Notes: generated by a model not told the origin, from the sequence alone. A DNA stretch of 64,000 nucleotides from Rhyacichthys aspro (GCA_036850595.1 CM072152.1:6715640-6779639), one strand, 5' to 3'; counted from the first letter of the stretch, positions 1 to 13,430 are shown. Made by a program: numbers and translations.

Positions 1-1940
1 TCATATGTTGCAACAAATCCTATAGCTCTCTCTTTTATATTGTTGTTATGCACATTTCTTAAACAGTGAATTTCTTTTTTGAGAGGTCTTAGGCTTGTTC
101 CAGGCTGTTCATGTATTTTATTTTTCTCAGTACAGCAACAGTTTAAAGGAGTTCATATTGAATGTCGGGGCTCATCATTTTGGCATTGCCTGGAAGCTCA
201 TCCAATCACTGTTTTATTTTATTCAGAAAGCAGTCTGAACAAGTCAATAAAGTTTCCTCTTTTCTTTATTAACTACAAAGATTGTGAACCCGAACAGGAT
301 CCTTGTTCTTAATTTCCACGTCCAATTCTGACAAAATGCTGAGGGTGTCTTCCATTGTAACGGCACATGGGCAGAGTTGGAGTAGTTTTAACAGTTTTTT
401 ATATTGAAATGGTAGCGTTAAATCACTAATGCAATGTTTGAGAATGGAACTTTCACTATCAAACTTTGGACGCCTTTTATGGCCTATCATTATGACATAG
501 CAATACAGTTTTACTACAATAAAAATAAGATGTAAAAAGATTCTGTACATAGTAAGTTACATGTTTCTGGATTGTAAAGTTGTGTTGCCCTTAGTCGTTA
601 TTTGTCTGCCTTCTTGTCCCCTAGGAACCCACTTTATTTAAAAATCACGGTCTGATGCTTTATTGTTTCAAACCATGCTAACTTCTCTGTTTCTCCCAAG
701 CGATGAAACATTGATTGAAACAAGTGGCATGCTGGGAGATATGCAAGACAAAAAGCTTTGAGTTAATATTCCAAAGAACTGGCGATGAAAGGTATTTCAG
801 TGCTCTGCCCTGTCGCTGGTGAGTGAATTTCCATCAGGACGAAGCAGGAACAGAAAAGCTTCGGTTTTTCCCCAACTCACTGGCCTGAAGAGCTTTTCCA
901 TCAAACAAAAGCATGTGGATATTTATATTTAGCACACACGTAGTCCATCTGCAACAACAATAAGACACACACGTCGCTCCCAAGACTGTTGGGTTAAAAA
1001 ACTCATTTACTTTCGCCTTTATGAAAGCTTTTTCCATTTTGCTATATCTTCTTGTTTTGGAATGAGGGAATAATTCACTATGCATTTTTGAAAATAGACA
1101 ATGGCTTTAAAATTGATTTGTTTTGCCTCAGTTTTGCCCATTTTTTTCTTTGAGATTGGGTCTGGAATGGTTTGGTGAATTTTTTTGTCTGCTTCGTATT
1201 TTTCTGTTTGGACAAAGACATGTTCTTGACCATCAAATTGCCTGATGACAACAAAAACAAGCTTCTGGGTACTGGTTTTAGCTTGTCATTCTTCTCTATT
1301 TGTTTTTATTGTAGTGTTTGAGCTGCACTAATCAATTACAAACAACAGAAATTGAAAAAATTGAAGAGGTTATTTGTGACAAACCCATGGAAATTTACAA
1401 TTTGCAGTTGCAAAATCTTATGCAGACATATATTTTGATGTATAGACTGTTGTAATCACAGGACTTTTTTTTGTTGGTGCCTAATAAAGTATATAATATA
1501 AAGTCTTTAATGAATATGCAATTGACTGATACGAATTCGCTGTTAAATCTCTAAGATGTTGAACAAATGACTGATATCAGGGTAGTATATAATATCAATA
1601 TACTATATATATATACATGTGAAAATATATTTACTCTCAAGCATATTGATTCTCACAAGCTTTTGGTTGATTTTAATATTACTTTTATCATGTAGTCTAT
1701 GTTTTCTTTATGTTATTGTTCTTATTTGTATTTTATTCTTGCATCTAAGTGCATTGGGTCTATGCTTGTCATATAAAATAGGTATTTACTTTGGTTATTT
1801 CACCCTTTATAATTTGTAAAACTAATTGTTAAAACTAATTATGTAAAACAAATTTCTTGCAAATAAATAGTGGGCTAATAAAGGGATATTTAATAGATCA
1901 CTGTATCAATATATCTACTCTTTATTAATATTCAAAACCA
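1..1940. other. AT-rich non-coding DNA
   Basis: No exon-like frame, RNA gene or recognisable repeat stands out. The open frames here are short and of low complexity, which is what AT-rich DNA gives by chance. An alternating TA stretch lies around 1,585-1,620. Confidence 0.6.
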
Positions 1941-1942
1941 CA

Positions 1943-2010
1943 TTGACTAAGTCCTGTCCAAGACCAGAGCCTATCAAGTCCAAGTCAAGACCAAGACCAG
2001 TGTGTGATGC
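1943..2010. repeat. Fragment of a 'caagtc/caagacc' teleost dispersed repeat
   Basis: Short words related to CAAGTCCAAG and CAAGACCAGAG recur head to tail. This resembles the 'tcaagtccaagtcaagacc' repeat that I know from many teleost genomes. Related words recur near 3,708-3,760 (GACTCGGACTCAACTC) and 4,735-4,960, so this stretch of the window was probably seeded by one such family. The ends are not definable by eye. Confidence 0.4.
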
Positions 2011-3299
2011 ATTAGAAAAGATACCTATAAAACAGCTTTAAAATCCAATTTGAGCCTCTTGGAAGGTTAGTGTTTGGTACAGACAGCAGACTGACAGCTA
2101 CATTTTCCTCTGGTAACACTTGTGCCACTGGTTTTTAACATCTGGTTGCACCTCAATGTGTATTGAAGCTCTGGTTATTTGACACAGTGTTAATATCGAT
2201 CACATATCATATTATTGCAGTTCAAGCAGTTTTTGTCATGGATTTTGCCACTGTTGATATTGCAATAATCATAAATCAGTGACAGTTTATTTGGGGCGGT
2301 TCGACAACAGTTCTAGCCACTCTGCTTTAACCCTGGACCTGGACTTTTTCCATTTGGCGGCCATCAGTAGCCATGTCTGTGTGCTATAATGGTAAAGAAA
2401 AAAAAAAGCATCCAATTAGCAACCAACAAAATCAACAGGACCTGTCACAGTGGATTATCCCTCCCCACTCCTGTATCACATGCTGGTTTGCTCTGCAGCC
2501 CATTTACATTTTTATTGGCCAATTATCTTCCTCTCTTACCAGTGTGTCTGGGAGCGCTGCTCAGTAATAGGGAAATCTCAGCCATTCTCTAATTGAAAGA
2601 CTTTTCTGGGGATTATGGAGAGGTCAGAAATAAAGTTGTTTTGAGAAATCATAAACATAAGCCTTTCCTTGCACTCTGTTGAGGAATATTATTTTTGCTC
2701 CAGCAGCTGTTTATCTGTTTGTATTAGTTTTTTTTTTTCTGTGCCCAAGGCTTATCTCACTCTTTCCTATACATACTTTAAGAGGAGTCTCTGTTATTGG
2801 AGCAGACACAGGGATGATGGGAGTTTGAGATGGGTTGAATTAACCTTCGCATGTGCTGCTCTCTTTTCTGTTCAATAATTTATGCATCTTGTCATGTTGT
2901 AATGTAAAGCTTTGACAAAGTTGAGACACGGAAGCCACAATAAAAATGCTCTAGTGTTATCCTTCAACATCCTGCCCCGAATGAATCGAGCAGTGAACCT
3001 GATGCACAGAGCACTTCAATCTTAAAGGTGCACTATATAGTTCAGTGAACTTTCATCGAAAGGTCTCCTGGTACTACAGAGTTATTGCAAACATTGGTTC
3101 CATCTTAGAAATTGTCTGCAAGATGTATTTCTGACTATATTTGTTATACTACAATTTCAAAGTGGTGAAATTAGTCAGCTTTTTAATCACACAAGTGTAT
3201 TACTAATCCACAAACACTGTACCACTGCCACAATTAGAGAGGTGTGTGCTGATTTAGACATAATAATAATAAGCAAACCGAGTTGAGTTTATTTCATAA
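2011..3299. other. Non-coding DNA without recognisable gene
   Basis: Two overlapping frames at about 2,373-2,592 are low in complexity and have no exon signals. A short (TAA)n stretch lies at 3,262-3,275 and another at 3,295-3,312, just before the SINE-like unit. Nothing else could be supported. Confidence 0.5.
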
Positions 3300-3314
3300 T
3301 AATAATAATATTAT

Positions 3315-3485
3315 TTTAAGGTTTATTTTTGGCTTTTTTGCCTTATTTAACAGAGACAGAGGATAGACAGAAAACAGGGTGAGAGTGAGGGAAATGACAC
3401 TGAGCATATGACCTGAGCTGGAACCACATCTGGGCTACTTGTGTATGTGGGATGTGCTCTACTAGTGAGCTACCAAGGTGCCCCT
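3315..3485 (-). repeat. tRNA-derived SINE-like element, degenerate
   Basis: Read on the minus strand, the unit starts with GGGGCACCTTGGTAGCTC and continues with TAGTAGAGCA. This resembles the A box of a tRNA (TAGCTCAGTNGGTAGAGCA). About 35 bases further is GGTTCCAGCTC, a worn B box. The remainder, a purine-rich stretch followed by a T-rich 'tttttggctttttgcc' end, matches the layout of a teleost SINE-like repeat I know. It is clearly decayed, and an intact Pol III promoter is not evident. Confidence 0.55.
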
Positions 3486-4734
3486 CCAAACAGATTTTTA
3501 TCTTTAGATATCACTCAGACTCTCTCACACTCAGCAACAACAACACACACAAAAATATAACATGTATTTGTCATAATTCATAGGCAGAAAAAACGCCATT
3601 GAATTATTTGTCATGAAACTAATCAAAACTAAAATCCCACTCAATAGGTCTGTTTTACACTTTGGTAATAATTCAGATTTATTAATTTTTTTAAAAATTA
3701 ACTTAGTTGACTTGACTCGGACTCAACTCAAACTGATTTGGACTCAAATTGAACACAACTTTTAACCACATCCTTTTCTTTAGTTTTGAATATTCTCTAT
3801 GTTGGATGTTTAGATGCATTGTTAGTCATTATTTTTACAGCCAGGCCTTAAGCAGAAACATATGCTCTTCACAGGATTGTCACAGTTTTGACAGTGTTTT
3901 CAGATGGACTCACAGCCCACACAAATTCATGAACTGTTCAATACACATCACCAGAAAACTCTGAGGTACTGATCCAGAGCTACGGAGACGGAAAAGTCAG
4001 ACGTTGAGCAGTATGAAAGTGCAATTTTTGTTTTAAGTCATGGAACCAAATGACAAAATTAGTTTGTAGTTATAATAAATATTACAAATTGTAGCTGTGA
4101 AAGTAAAAGGTTGATATTTAAAGTTTTAATTGGTTACTTTTACTCACCAGATGCTTGAGGGTTGTTTCCGTGTCCCTTGGTTTTTGGAACAAATGCTAAC
4201 AGTGCTAACCAGATGTTATTTAATGGCACTCGGGGAACAAACTTGAAAATCTCTGTCACCACACTGTGCCTTCTAAGAAAAAGAACAACATATTAACTCC
4301 AGCTCTTTGTGGAAACTCTGTAACATAGCGTCCTCAGGCGAGCCACAGTTTTGGAAGCACAAACTAGTTTTTTGTAAATAAATGTGAGTGTCTGCACGTA
4401 CAGTTCCTGGAGAGAATCAGGGGAGTTAGCTTCCCTTTTTTAACGAACTCGAGGTGCATTCATTTACCTTCGCGCAGATGCCCCGGCTGAACACTTAGTC
4501 CATCTCAGCTTCATTAAACATTACAGATTGAATAGAGACAAAGACGACAGGAAACAGAGAAAGGGCATGTCATGTGGAAAAGGTCAAGGACTAGATTTAA
4601 ACTTATAAAGCCCCAGGATGGCCAGGTTTAGCACAGAGCCATCGACACCTCATTATTCTCTTTTATGGCTTGACTTAATCTGCTAATCTTGAGTATAAAT
4701 GCACAATAAACTACAAAAAGTAAATTTATAAGAG
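3486..4734. other. Non-coding DNA
   Basis: No gene is supported. The stretch includes a short piece of the 'gactcaactcaaac' repeat around 3,710-3,760. The open frame at 3,749-3,964 has no splice or start context. Confidence 0.45.
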
Positions 4735-4960
4735 TAGTCAAGTCCGTTTTCACTTATGAAAGCCTGCCATGTTACAGACTTTCTACTTTCAGCATACAAT
4801 CGGATAATCAAATATAATGCAACAGGTGGAAATGTTTATGAAGTGTATTTTCAGTGTTATAGACAAGACCAGACCAACTAAGACCGTGTCATGGCCAAAG
4901 CTAGAATACAATGAGACCAAGACTTTATGGATCGTGTATTTAGAATCATGTTTAATACCA
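4735..4960. repeat. Second fragment of the 'aagtcc/aagacc' teleost repeat
   Basis: AGTAGTCAAGTCCG is followed after about 120 bases by ACAAGACCAGACC, ACTAAGACCG and GAGACCAAGAC. This is the same word pattern as at 1,943-2,010. It lies immediately to the left of the Tc1 remnant. Confidence 0.35.
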
Positions 4961-5082
4961 AGAGCAACACACAGCCCCCTTCCTGACTTTTTGTTGCACA
5001 TTTTTCACACTTAAATGTTTCAGGTCATCAAACAAATTTAATTATTAGACAAAGATAAGTAAACATGAAATGCTGTTTTTAA

Positions 5083-5750
5083 GTGTTGATTTTATTTACG
5101 CGAAAAAAGCTATTCTAACCTACATGGCCCTATGCGAAAAAGTAACTGCCACCCTTGTTTAATCATGAATTAACAGTGATAAATCAATTTTTTTTTTTTT
5201 TTTTTAAATCTGAGTCTAATTTCACTCGAGGCCTGATCACTGCCAGACCTGTTGAATCAAGAAATCAGTTAAACAGAACCTGTCTGACAAAGTGAAGTCA
5301 AAAGATCTCATCATTCTGCGATCCAAAGATATTCAGGAACATTTGAGAAACAAAGTATTTAGCATTTCTAAAGCTTCAGGACTCCAGCAAACCACAGTGA
5401 GAGCCATTATCCACAAATGGAGAAAATATGGAGTGGTGAACCTTCCCAGGAGTGGCCAGCCGACCAAAATGACCCAAAGAGCACAGCAACAACTGGTCCA
5501 GGGGGTCACAAAAGAACCCACAAGAACATCTAAAGAACTGCAGGCCTCACTTCTTCTCTCAGTTAAGGTCAGAGTTCATGAGGTGGGGCAAAAATGGCAT
5601 CTATGGCAGAATTCCAAGGCAAAAACCACTTCTGACCAAAAAGAACATAAAGGCTTGTCTCACTTTTGCCAAAAAAACATTCTGATGAGCCCCAAGACGT
5701 TTGGGAAAATATTCTGTGGACTTGAGTTATTTTTGTCTAATATTTAAATT
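5083..5750 (+). mobile_element. Tc1-like DNA transposon remnant (5' part)
   Basis: The sequence shows the 5' portion of a teleost Tc1-like transposon: the outer segment with GAAAAAGTAACTGCC, a poly-T tract of 18 bases (5,188-5,205), then the leader and the start of the transposase gene. It ends abruptly just after the codons around the first catalytic aspartate. The catalytic half and the right inverted repeat are absent. The left inverted repeat end is also not clear. The copy is non-autonomous and old. Confidence 0.8.
5292..5747 (+). pseudogene. Tc1-like transposase, truncated and internally deleted
   Basis: The 151-codon frame is the N-terminal half of a Tc1-family transposase, which normally has about 340 residues and cuts and pastes DNA at TA sites. 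The paired-like helix-turn-helix region is seen as SKASGLQQTTVRAIIHKW, then PRSGQPTKMT and a second helical segment with LVQGVTKEPTRTSKELQ. Compared with the family, about 13 residues are missing before the SKASG segment (the usual 'YQSGKGYKAI' stretch), and a second gap lies near residue 94. The frame then drifts through KAKTTSDQKEHK and ends at residues equivalent to 'FGKILWTDE', where the first catalytic aspartate should be. None of the DDE catalytic core remains, so no active enzyme is possible. Confidence 0.8.
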
Positions 5751-6439
5751 AGTTTGATGATTTAAAACCATTAACCAAAGCCATTAACAGTGAATAACAT
5801 AAGACACTAGAGCAGAAGTTCAGACCACAGTAGCTAAGAGATTAAGAAAGTGCACCACATTTGTTGTACTCTCAGTAGTGCACATCCATACTTTCTTCCT
5901 CCATTAAACAATTTGAAACAGTGCAATTATGTCAAGTGTCACATTGCCCCACAATGAGAGAACTAATGGTGTGACTGACAACACTTTTTGAAACATTTGT
6001 AATAATTAATCCCACCAGTTTTCTTTTTTAGTGTGCCTTGTTTCTTATGAAGGGAGCAAGATGAGAAAGTAAAGCAACTGTACTGTACTTTTAGTCTGAA
6101 ATATCCTGCAGCAAAAAGAGAGTCTAAAAGTGGCTAGTGACTGTACTGAGGAGATCATTTTCTTCTGTGTTATTGTAAAAATGCTTTGTAAACATTGGAA
6201 ACTCTGATAAAGGCAAATTAATGGGTAAAGTTTTATCTAGCTTTAGGTCTAGGTTTTCCAAGGCTCACTCCACACCAAATATTTGATCGTTTGTAAATAG
6301 CAAATCCTAAAATGAAATAACCTCAATGGATATCATCATGTATAAAAAAAAAAAAAATCACTGGTGAAAGCCTGCATTCTCAAGTCCATGTAAACATAGT
6401 CAGTGATAAATGTGGGTGGATGAGACAAACAGCAGAGGG
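5751..6439. other. Non-coding DNA
   Basis: No gene or recognised repeat was found. There is an A-rich stretch near 6,345-6,357. Confidence 0.5.
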
Positions 6440-6740
6440 GGTAAGAACGGAGAGACAGAGGGAACATGGCGCCTGTGATAAAGTGTGTGTTTAAGGCTGT
6501 AGTGATTGCTGGCTGAGGAGATAAGTGGCCGCCACTCGCCGCCCGACAACACGAGAGGAGAGGCTCTTGGGTAAGAGACGCGTGCAGCACTTAAGAGCCA
6601 ATTACCCGCCGTGTACACATCCTCTTCCTCTGCAGCCTCTGTCTCCTCTGTGCAACATGGCACTCATCTCACTTTAATGGCCTACCGGGACGCCCCACAT
6701 TCCTGCACACACAGACGTGGTTGTGTTCACATGTGCACGC
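6440..6740. promoter_or_regulatory. GC-richer island, possible regulatory element
   Basis: GC and CpG content rise sharply over the flanks (GGCCGCCACTCGCCGCCCGA, GACGCGTGCAGC). The word density is complex and not repeat-like. Open frames exist on both strands but have no exon signals. A conserved non-coding element or enhancer is a guess based only on composition. Confidence 0.25.
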
Positions 6741-7714
6741 AAATCCGTCTCGTGATGCGTTTGCCAACCCCGCTTCCGTTCCTTAATTTCCCCCAAATGT
6801 ACGAAACATTTTAACATTTTCTGCACAAAACAAAATTCAATTTCAAATGTGACATACCACATTTGGAGTTATTTGTCAACACTGGTGAGATAAGTTATCA
6901 ATAGACACGAGGCAGGTTGGAGACCTAGAACCCAGGACTTTCATAAACAGTGGAAGACTCCTTTTGTGTCCTGAAATATGCCATTTGAATCTGAATGTTA
7001 TTAATATATTTGATTACATCAGAAAAGAGTAAATAGTTTTGTTTAGAGGATATTGGTAATATACTATTTTAGATTACAAAAAAATTACAAGTCTGCAATC
7101 AAGTGAATATATTATGTCATTTCCCCAACTTATTTCAGGATCACATGAAGCCCTATTGTCTTACATCAATTATAACCAGGTTTTATTTATTGTATTACAG
7201 TTTATTAGTAGAACACATATAGAATGGCACCACTCTAAAAAGTCAAGCCATATGAGTAATATATAGGTATAACTGTTTTGACCAGTATTCTTCAAAAATA
7301 TCCATTTACTGCCTAGTTTATAGATACATTTCTTGTTCCTTCTAAAGCCACCAGTGTGTGCTTCTCACATCTCCTTCACATAAATGCCACCTACAAATCT
7401 TTTGATGAGTTTTTTTTTTTTTTGGTAAAACAAAACAGCTCTGTGTCAAATCTTTGCAGGAGTTAGATGAGAATATGTCAAATATTTATTCAATTAAGCC
7501 ACAGATTCAACCGGGATCAATTCTGCTTTCTTGATTATATTGAAAATGTCTTTACTGTTATAAATACTGAGCAAAAAGCCTTCTCCCTATGTGCATATAT
7601 AACAGTATTTCTGTAAGGTTTAGGACCACCTCATTGTGTATCACCTTTGTCTACAAAATGTGTGTGTTACTGTATAGGGCTGTGCATAGCTTCATGTTTA
7701 AAGCCACTTTGCGT

Positions 7715-7910
7715 AACTTTTAGCCCAAAAAATGTATATTCTCAAAATCATTTTGATGCTTCTTAGACATGAGATCAGTAGACACAGTACATGACTGGCT
7801 GGCGGTGGCATATCATGAGGGATTATGTGAGTGCATGCTCTACCACACTGTGCTTGTAATACAGAAAACAGACCAATACACTGGACCCATAGAGTCATAT
7901 TTGTGCAAAA
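7715..7910 (+). repeat. Dispersed repeat, copy A (partner at 24.66 kb)
   Basis: TCAAAATCATTTTGATG followed by TTCTTAGA, and about 140 bases later ACAGAAAACAGACCAATACA and CACTGGAC, recur in the same order at 24,676-24,850. The two copies are diverged and differ by small gaps. The family is not identified. Confidence 0.55.
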
Positions 7911-8679
7911 TACACTAAAATGACCCTACTGTTTAAGAACACTTTCTCTTTGTTCCAAACTTGCCGTCTTAAACATCTCTTCTAGTAAACAAACATTGCG
8001 ACTGCTAACAGTGTGGTTGCCAAGGTTGCCTTAACTTTATACATGCCAATTATTGCATGGAAATACATGTGTTACAGCCCTTGCCTTATCTTATTTCATC
8101 TTACTTAAACTTCTGTGGAAGTACCATTCAGTGCAACTTGGTAATAAAGTCTTTTTTATATGTTTACCCAGTATATGTGACATCTGGGTCATTTCTGTAC
8201 ACTGACATAACATCAACACAAACCAAAAGTAGTTATCAAACTTTTAATGTGATTTGATGCACAAATATGATGAGTTAATAACCAACCTGGGTACAAGAGA
8301 CTAAGCCTAAATACCTAAAAATAAGCTTTAATATTTTTTTATGGAACTGCTTTGGTAGCATTTGTTTATCCTCAGCAAAGGCAGCAGTAGGATCTTATAG
8401 ACATAGGTGGGTCAGCTCTAATAAGTTACATGTGGTGTGAGTCAGGTAAGAACAATACAAAAAGGAGCACAGATCAGTGTAACAGCTCAGCATTGGTTCC
8501 AGAAGTGTGCTATGGTAACTCTATCGCAAAAACTGCTTAAACAGCAGTGTGTAGTGTAGTGTATTCCCGTGGACACACATACACTTCAATAAAAACGTTA
8601 GAGTCAACAGCATAAACAGTGTAAGGCTGATCTATAACCCTTTATTTATTTCAAGTAAAAAAACACATACGTCAGAATA

Positions 8680-9262
8680 CAAGGATGCACTCATTTAGCG
8701 GGACACAGTTTTGTGTTTGCTCTGCTTTAATCTGCTCCGTTCTCCTCCTTCCTCCGCCTCACACACCCACAGACACACACTCATCTTATTTTAATGCGTC
8801 TGAAGGGGAGGCACTCAACAGCACAGCAGGGGGCTTCCCAGCAAGTCACGGAAGCACTCAAAACATACACCGCTGCTCACGCTACCAGTGTACACATACA
8901 ACACACACATACACGGGCCCTATATATGCATACATGCGAGCGAGCAAGCCACGGAGAGTAAAAATAGCCCCACTCCGAGCGCGGTAAAGCTCACACGATG
9001 GCTGTTGTGAGATGCTTCTCTCCACGATCGCAGTAGAAACAACGCCGTATGAATTCCGTGACTGGGAGGCTATAAATGGTCTTCCCAGTGAAGCAGCGCT
9101 AGACGGAGACGGGGAACTCTGCCAGAGGCTGTCCTGATCTGACAAGAACTTTGCCGTCGCCCAATCATGAAGACTTACTTTGTGTCTGCACGCACACTCT
9201 GCAATTCCGTGTTTTTGTTGTAAGAATGATGTAAACGCCTGCAAGCAAAGCACCTCGTACAA
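8680..9262. promoter_or_regulatory. GC-richer island with long minus-strand frame
   Basis: The island is enriched in CpG words (GAGCGCGGTAAAGC, CTCCACGATCGCAG). A 126-codon minus-strand frame covers 8,882-9,262, but its protein has no recognisable domain and repeated low-complexity ends, so I do not call it coding. Regulatory function is possible but unproven. Confidence 0.2.
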
Positions 9263-11120
9263 AGCACCTGAATGCTGCGTGTGACAAAAGTAATGGGCCT
9301 TTTAATTTTAGGATTTGAAGACATTAGATAACTGTTAGATAACCTGTATTCAATTAACAGTACTGTTTATAAACATTTACAGTATATAAACATGATGTCG
9401 ACAAAAGGACAAAGTAGTCATCTGAATTATTACTTGATTTATAGCAAAAATAAATCAATCAAAATGACCAGATATTGTCTTCGGGAAACTTTGTTAGAAA
9501 CCCATTTGTTAACGCTAGTAGTTGTAAGTAGGTATGGATGTGGTAGTTTAGTACAGCACACTTTTAAAGGCATTTACATGGATAAAAAGGGGACAAATTG
9601 TAACATACCAGGGTAATTCTTTGGCTTTGGTTCTAGTGTAGTAGAGTTATCAAAAATGGAGCTGAACACTGCAGTCTGACTGGAGGATAAAGAATCGTTA
9701 CATGGTTGAAAATGATAACAACATGGTAATACCTTTTTGAAGCTTGTTTTGTGATAAATAGTCATATGCCACAAAGAAAGAATGTTAAATGTTGTACTTG
9801 TTTTTCCTAGAATAAAAGTTGGGGTTTTTTTTGTACAGATCCTGCTTTGTCAAGTCAAAACATTAGCTCACTGCATTGCATTAAACATGATGCATAGTGA
9901 GCCCTGAAAATGTCAAAATTTTAATTTCTACTCTATCTATTGATGGGGTTTTCATGTTCAATCTAGACTTTAAGTTTTCATAATGAAGAGGGGCAGCAGA
10001 CATACAGTAACTTGCTTAAAGAGTCTTCTTTGTCACTTTGTAATGAGTTGCCAATAGTAGGTTCACAGTCTAGGCTGTAACAAACTACAACACGGTAAAG
10101 CGCTGAAGAACAACTACATCTTTTTGTGGCGCTAATATCTTCTTATCATCTTTGGAGCTGCCTTGTCACACAAAACACCATTGACCCTCTCCTACTGTTG
10201 ACTGCAGAAGTGTACGGCTGGAATCCACCCTCTCACATTGTTACTCTGACTGTACTGTATTACTTTGTGGAAATGCGGCTCATGTAAACCTGTCTGAAAA
10301 AAATCTTGATCTATTACTGTCATGTACAAATGTTAACTCACATATTCACTAAGATTTAAGTAAGTTGGACACCTGATCTGAGGTAAAAAATGTGGGCTGA
10401 CACCGATATGAGAGGAACTCATGAGGGCATTAATTTATTCAGCCCATTTCTAGTCTGTTTTCAAAACGCTGCTTGTCACTTTGACTTTTTTTCCGCTGCG
10501 TCTCTGTGGTGTGACTTCATTAACAGGCAACCTCTGATAAATCTGCCTGCTGGAGTGTGTATTCCCTGCTGGCACTGCAGCTTTTTTATTTAATCAATAA
10601 TGGCAACTCACGGAACACAAGCAAAAAAGGGAAACCTGCTTGCTTAGGATTTGAAGTTTTAAAGTTGCATTTACAGACTACACAGAGAGGGTGGTGGTTC
10701 CGGGGCCAAACAAGTTCATAAGTGTAAACACAGAGAAACACTAAGTATAAACTAGTGCACTTTAATTTTAAAGACTGGCTTTGCAAACTGAAAAGTTGGC
10801 CACATCAATCCCTGAAACATAAGCAACTTTGAAATGAACACTGTGATAATAATACATCCTAATAAGGCTTGGCTATGTCCACACTTTTGTCTTTTTAAAC
10901 CTGTGGTGTTAAATGAAAAACATCACCCTCCACACTGTTGAAATTACAGTATATTCTAATATAGCAACATTTTTATGTTTGATTTCAAATGCAGTTTTAT
11001 TAAAAAAAAATACAGTGTTATTTTAATATAATCAGTTTAAAGTCTCTGTTTTACTGTTTTCTAAAAGAGTAATGTGGACACTACATAAAAACACAGCAAA
11101 ATGTATGTTTTATCAAATTA
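9263..11120. other. Non-coding DNA
   Basis: AT-rich, with several short frames and no exon signals. No repeat could be named. Confidence 0.5.
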
Positions 11121-11219
11121 ATTTAAGTTGCATTGTATTTTTGTAGAATGCAGTATTTTGTAGTATAGAGTATAATATAACTTAAAATAACTTTTTTTTT
11201 GCATATGACAATGTTGAAA

Positions 11220-11350
11220 AATAGACATTTAAAGCTCCATAGGGTCCAGTGGAAGGAGCTATTGCAATCTCCCACGGCAGACAAACTGAGCACAGCTGGA
11301 AGAGAAGCACGTCCATGTCTGTATCCATTACTAATGTAAGTTAAATCATT
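11220..11350 (-). repeat. Dispersed repeat family B, inverted copy
   Basis: The reverse complement contains CGTGCTTCTCTTCCAGCTGT and GCTCAGTTTGTCTGC. This lines up with 46,560-46,620 (GTGTGCTTCCTCTG, GCTCAGTTTGTCTGC) and, more loosely, with 13,548-13,605. Copies of one unnamed family therefore occur in both orientations. Confidence 0.55.
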
Positions 11351-13430
11351 ATCAGACCTATTTCTGCTGGGGTTCTGCATAGACAATAGTATGTCCCTGC
11401 AGGGCTACCATCACCAAGAGAGAGGTGTGCATTTGCGGTTTGCACTTTCACCCCCAGATGTTGCCAAAAATGACACACTGCACCTCTTAAAGGATACAGT
11501 GTCAGACATATCCTTTTTCAGTTGGCAACAAATCTGTTGGAGCTAGATCAGAGTCTGCAGCTCAGTGAAGGGTTTCTTAAATGCCAGAATAAGACCAGCA
11601 AAAGTTGAGTATTTACAAATGATAGTGCCTGAGTCTGGACATTGGATTAGTATGACATCAATAAAAAAGAAATGGCCACTGAGAGAAATATAAGTGAAAA
11701 ACAGCCACAATCTCCCTGACACAGCCCTGATACAGCTCTATTGTACTTGAAGGCCCATTTGCTCCACTCTAAATGCTCAAGCCAAACAGGGTCAAGTATC
11801 AGTGACTCCAAACTTCTATAACTTCCCATAGCGCAGCACTTTTGGATATTGGAGAGGAGGCTTCTTGCAGAGTTTGACATTAAGCCTTGACGCAGTTGTT
11901 TTGATGTTCTCTCCCGCCCCGGCGTAACGAGGGGCTGCAGCACCGTTCCAAATTGCATTTCTGGGACAAAGCCTGCTTTTTTGTTCTGAGCCGTACATGG
12001 ACAGAGTCAGTGGAAGGGCAGTGGGCCACAAGTCTCACACTCTCTAATCCTGATTTTACACTGTAAACAAACACTGGGCCTTATGTACAGATGTTTACTA
12101 CATTCAAGATATCAAGATTGTTAGCTGTGGGCAAAAGAATGTATTTATTGTTTTGTGTTTGCAATATTCTGATGTTTAATGTTTTTAATCTCTTAATTTT
12201 GTATCAAAATATCTGAAGCCTAACTCTGAAAATCCATCACATAAAAAGGTAATTCATAACAATGACATTTTGTGCAGCACACTGAGAAATAAGCTGCATT
12301 CTGAGCAATCATCAGCTAACTTAGTGTGTAATAATTAGGTTCATAAATCTGTGGATTTAGGCCCTGACAACATGTATATGGGTAATTTCTTTTTTTTTTT
12401 TTTTTACATTTTTATGCAGCAAAACTGAGATTTCAAAAAAACACCTTCCAAAGTGAATGTTTTTAAAACTCTGGAAGCAGCAGAGACGTGTAGACGGACC
12501 AAACAACACAAAAAATTACATATCATTGAAAAGCAATTACAGCTCAACTTATTACGTCACTTCAGTCTGCACATTAGACTACATTTACATACAAATGAAT
12601 GTAAATCGTTGGTTAAACTTGTGCTTCACACCATGTCGTCGGTTGAAATTTCTTCAGCAACAAATCCTTTTTCTGCTTTTATTGTAAAGAAACATTAAGC
12701 ATTTCCACCTCGCCATCTGTTACACAAATTTATCACTTTTTGCCATCAGACTTGGCATCCCTGATACAAATTTGCCAAAGTAAACCCCACTCACTGCACA
12801 TGCTCTGACTGTTCCATCTTTCAGTGAGGAGAAGTGATTTATGTGTTTCTAATCGTTTCGAGTTTCTTCCAAATGCTCTCGTCTGGACAGAGATATTTTT
12901 ATAAAAGTATAGAGAAAATATCAGTGTATAAAAATAAAAAAAAAGTATCAGTTTATATCTGTGTACATGTAGCCCATGCCTTAATCTTTAAACTATCATA
13001 AAATGATATCTGAGGTGATGTGCTTCAGGAATAAAAGGTCATGTCTGACTGTGACTGTGTCGACTCTAAAGTGTTCATTCAAGATGCATTAACAACATTT
13101 TTTTCTCCTCTAAATCTGAATGTTACTTTACTTACCATTCAATTCTACAACTATTTCATTGATACATTTAAGTAGTAGAGTCAAACTCAGTTTTAATGAT
13201 GGTCACACTTTTAACTGAGAATTGTATCAAGGGGCTGTTATATTTAGCCAACAATCTGAATATTAGAGAAAATCATACTGCAAAAATATTCACCTTATAC
13301 ATGTGCACCAACTTTCCTCACTGCTCACTATTGAATACTGTGTAAAATATTTGACTTTTGTATGTGGTTTGTGGCCTTTTTTAACAACATGTGAACAGCT
13401 ATGGCCCACTGTAGGGACATGCTGTTAAAC
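11351..13430. other. Non-coding DNA
   Basis: No gene is supported. A 16-base T run occurs at 12,390-12,405. A small GC-richer patch at about 11,905-11,950 is too short to interpret. Overlapping frames at 12,453-12,698 look random. Confidence 0.5.

Noticed and set aside
3315..3485. Functional tRNA gene on the minus strand
   Set aside because: A- and B-box-like words are present, but there is no cloverleaf and the unit matches a decayed tRNA-derived SINE.
8882..9262. 126-codon minus-strand frame
   Set aside because: No recognisable domain, poor start context, and it lies in a GC-richer island where stops are rarer. No splice signals support it.
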